The position numbers and the translations under genes were made by a program. Shown here one piece after another: positions 18,743 to 20,345 of a stretch of 20,345 bases of DNA. Numbering within the stretch: position 1 is the stretch's first letter; each line of letters opens with the position of its first letter. The notes beneath the pieces were generated by a model, which was given only the letters and a program-made list of their open reading frames with translations, was not told where the DNA came from and did no database searches. This DNA is from Cladosporium sp. IMV 00045 (lineage: Eukaryota > Ascomycota > Dothideomycetes > Cladosporiales > Cladosporiaceae): NCBI GenBank assembly GCA_001931905.2, contig MSJI02000054.1:1-20345 (forward strand), read 5' to 3'.

Positions 18743-19264
18743 AGAGAGATGATTTGATTCCCGTGTCAGGACTTGGGAGGAGTATTCTTATTTGATTTTG
18801 GCATGTGCTATCGTTTCTAACATATTTACTGATCGTGTTGGAGTTGCATGATTCCTTCTATTTCTATCCCTTCTTGTTCTACGTTCTATGATTTATTGCA
18901 TACTTGAGACTCCAATGGGTCATCAAACTTCAGGTGGGCGTACGTGTCGGAACGTAAGAGAGCTTATGTTGCAACGGATTGTTCTTCGAAACTCCTGTTG
19001 TGAGCTGGATTTCCTTACTGCCAGGGACAAATAAACATTTCCATAAACGATACAGCCGTTGGACGATTTGCACACGCTGCCTCTGTTCTCGAGCCTTGAA
19101 TGTTGTTCCGATGCCTCTGATTTGGAGAATCATTGCCGCAAGTAGCTTTTACCCGGGCGAACATATCTAGATAACTCGAGAGCCTGGCCGTTCGCCTGAC
19201 TTCAAGCGGCGCAAGAATATATCCGCCCTCAAATCCTGGACAGTCGGCACCTCTGCGTGAAACA
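18743..19264. other. Intergenic between convergent genes
   Basis: This 522-nt region holds the 3' ends of the second regulator and of the broken P5C-reductase-like gene. It is T-rich just after 18770. The short frames around 18930-19170 carry no domain. Confidence 0.5.
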
Positions 19265-19917
19265 TCATTCGTGCTTCGCAGACATGCCTCTCGTGTGGGT
19301 TATGGTGTTCCGAGCCGCGTTCGCAAAAATCGACCTGATGGAGCCATTTTCGAGTCCCAACACGGCATTGATGGTCACACCGCAGGGAGTTGACATTCGT
19401 TCTTTCAGCGCCGATGGACTCTGGCCGTTTGCAATCACATTGCTGCAGCTTTTCAGGCTTCCCGCGGCGAATAAAGTAGCGGTGCTGCGTGGCAAGCCTT
19501 CAGCGACTCCCGCGTCTGCAAGGGCTTCTACTGCCACGATCGCTAGGGCGTGGGAGGTCGCGCTCAATGCGGTCGATTCGTTCATGAGTGATTCCGGGAC
19601 GTGTTGGACTACGCCAATGCTTGCCAAGAGCGAGTCGAGCACCGTCGCTTGAGTCGATGTTACTGAGGGTGCTGACGCGACGAGTGATACCGAGTCCTGG
19701 ATGCAAGCACCGATGCTAGGGATGACTCGAGAAATATGGAAGTCCGACGCCTTTAGAGTTTCACCGCCATGGAAATGCTGGAAATGCTGGAAATTCTCCA
19801 GAAGCTTCTCTGAAGGCAGTCCAGCGATGAGACTGACCACAAGCTTTCCTTTCAGACTTTCGATGAGACCTGGGCTGGCAAGTAGTGTTGTGAGATCATG
19901 CGGCTCGCAAGCAAGTA
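19265..19917 (-). pseudogene. pyrroline-5-carboxylate reductase-like gene, N-terminus removed by transposon
   Basis: The minus strand encodes the C-terminal part of a P5C reductase-like protein: LLACEPHDLTTLLASPGLIE, LKGKLVVSLIAGLPSEKL, RVIPSIGACIQDSVSLVA, EALADAGVAEGLPRS and a dimerisation-domain tail with LKERMSTPCGVTINAVLGLE. In the family this enzyme makes proline with NAD(P)H. The N-terminal Rossmann part (GxGxxG, usually 60-70 residues) is absent: the frame runs directly into the transposon terminal repeat at 19918. There the frame stays open to a GTG at 19960 but gains no ATG. The usual SPGGT loop is STPCGVT, so this may be a divergent paralogue rather than the housekeeping copy. An in-frame triple of a 9-nt unit (19770-19796) gives FQHFQHFHGG. 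The stop at 19265 looks native. Confidence 0.82.
19770..19796 (+). repeat. 9-bp unit repeated three times inside the P5CR-like pseudogene
   Basis: TGGAAATGC occurs twice in tandem, followed by TGGAAATTC. The repeat is in frame and lengthens a Phe/Gln/His stretch of the encoded protein. Confidence 0.6.
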
Positions 19918-20345
19918 ACGTCACGGTAGGGGAGTTCGGACAGTACGGGAGTTCGGACACTCCCGCGCGCTAGTTTCGTGTTCTTATCTACTTTTTACGC
20001 GTTCTCCTTCTTTCTTCTTTCTTTATGCCTACCTATTCCGAAGATACGCTTACTACGGCCTTAGCGGCCTACCGGAACGGCGAATATACCTCGATCCGAA
20101 AGTGTTCTTACGCGTTTAATATCCCGCCTTCGACTCTCTCCGACCGGCTTTCGAAACGAACTTCCTACTCTCTATCGCACGAATCGCAAAAGATACTCTC
20201 GACGGCCGAAGAGAAGGCTCTCCTAAAGTCTATTACTCGATTATCGAAGTCGGGAATCCCTATTACCCTCGCGTTAACGAGAGAACTCGCCGAAGAAATC
20301 CGTAACGCCCGCTTCCGCCTAACCTCGACTCTGACTTCCTACCCT
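19918..20345 (+). mobile_element. Fot1/pogo-like DNA transposon, 5' part (right copy, truncated by window edge)
   Basis: The tip begins at 19918, right after TA at 19916-19917, with ACGTCACGGTAGGGGAG. The 13-bp motif GGGAGTTCGGACA occurs at 19930-19942 and 19947-19959, 17 nt apart; directly repeated motifs within the terminal repeat are known from Fot1/Tan1/Vader-type fungal elements. Bases 19918-20316 pair with 399-1 of the left copy with a single mismatch and no gap. The two copies point outward from their inner tips, so the transposase of each reads away from the window centre. This copy interrupts the P5C-reductase-like gene. Confidence 0.9.
20025..20345 (+). CDS. Fot1/pogo-like transposase, N-terminal part (right copy)
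   Basis: ATG at 20025 opens 107 codons without a stop up to the window edge. The psq-type helix-turn-helix occupies about residues 4-45 (ending IPPSTLSDRLSK) and a CENP-B/Tc5-like DNA-binding domain starts near residue 50 (LSTAEEKALLKSITRLSKSG). The catalytic DDE/D domain would follow outside the window. This copy shows ten more codons than the left one. Codon choice is rich in TCG, TAC and CGN and differs from that of the host genes nearby, which fits a mobile gene. No inactivating change is seen in the visible part. Confidence 0.85.
   Translation, partial: MPTYSEDTLTTALAAYRNGEYTSIRKCSYAFNIPPSTLSDRLSKRTSYSLSHESQKILSTAEEKALLKSITRLSKSGIPITLALTRELAEEIRNARFRLTSTLTSYP

Noticed and set aside
19265..19960. 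Intact-looking 231-codon frame with the P5CR-like part fused to the transposon tip
   Set aside because: Its start would be a GTG inside the terminal repeat; there is no ATG there and the Rossmann domain is absent. Treated as a disrupted gene.
1..20345. Composite transposon or giant Starship-type element carrying the gene block
   Set aside because: No tyrosine recombinase captain gene or other cargo-element hallmark is visible, and the outer ends of both transposon copies are outside the window. Two independent insertions explain the data.

Overview
The window is nuclear DNA of a filamentous ascomycete (Pezizomycotina-type). The signs are short GT-AG introns of 49-68 nt, two Zn2Cys6 regulators with fungal-specific middle domains, a secreted PL3 pectate lyase, and Fot1/pogo-type DNA transposons. 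No tRNA, rRNA, CRISPR or bacterial-style operon was seen. All assignments come from reading the sequence and recalling family motifs; no database was searched.

Layout from left to right. Positions 1-399 are the inward-facing end of a Fot1/pogo-like transposon, with the transposase N-terminus on the minus strand. Next are a PL3 pectate lyase (minus, 938-1633), a decayed TPR-type gene (plus, about 2665-3097), a secreted Cys-rich protein of unknown function (minus, 3094-4122) and a secreted AttH/CrtC-like lipocalin-fold protein (plus, 5523-6707). These are followed by a Zn2Cys6 regulator with a Fungal_trans_2-like domain (minus, 6921-8435), an aldo/keto reductase (minus, 9077-10227), and an MFS sugar-porter-type transporter (minus, 11366-12967) that diverges from a cytochrome P450 (plus, 13954-15456). 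The right part holds a nine-exon Zn2Cys6 regulator with a Fungal_trans-type domain (plus, 16007-18742), then a P5C-reductase-like gene cut off by a transposon (minus, 19265-19917), then the same transposon end again in opposite orientation (19918-20345).

The two transposon ends match at 398 of 399 positions and each abuts a TA dinucleotide, so both copies are young. The right copy lies inside the P5C reductase-like gene and has removed its NAD(P)-binding N-terminus. The window stops inside both copies, so it may simply be an assembly contig broken at a repeat.

The centre (AttH-like protein, regulator, reductase, transporter, P450, regulator) has the parts of a small catabolic or detoxification cluster for a plant-derived or aromatic compound. 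It has no polyketide, peptide or terpene backbone enzyme. With the pectate lyase this suggests a plant-associated or plant-degrading fungus. Joint function is inference; the candidate cis-elements (an 18-bp perfect palindrome, a 24-bp tandem duplication, a 7-bp-arm inverted repeat) are leads, not proven sites.
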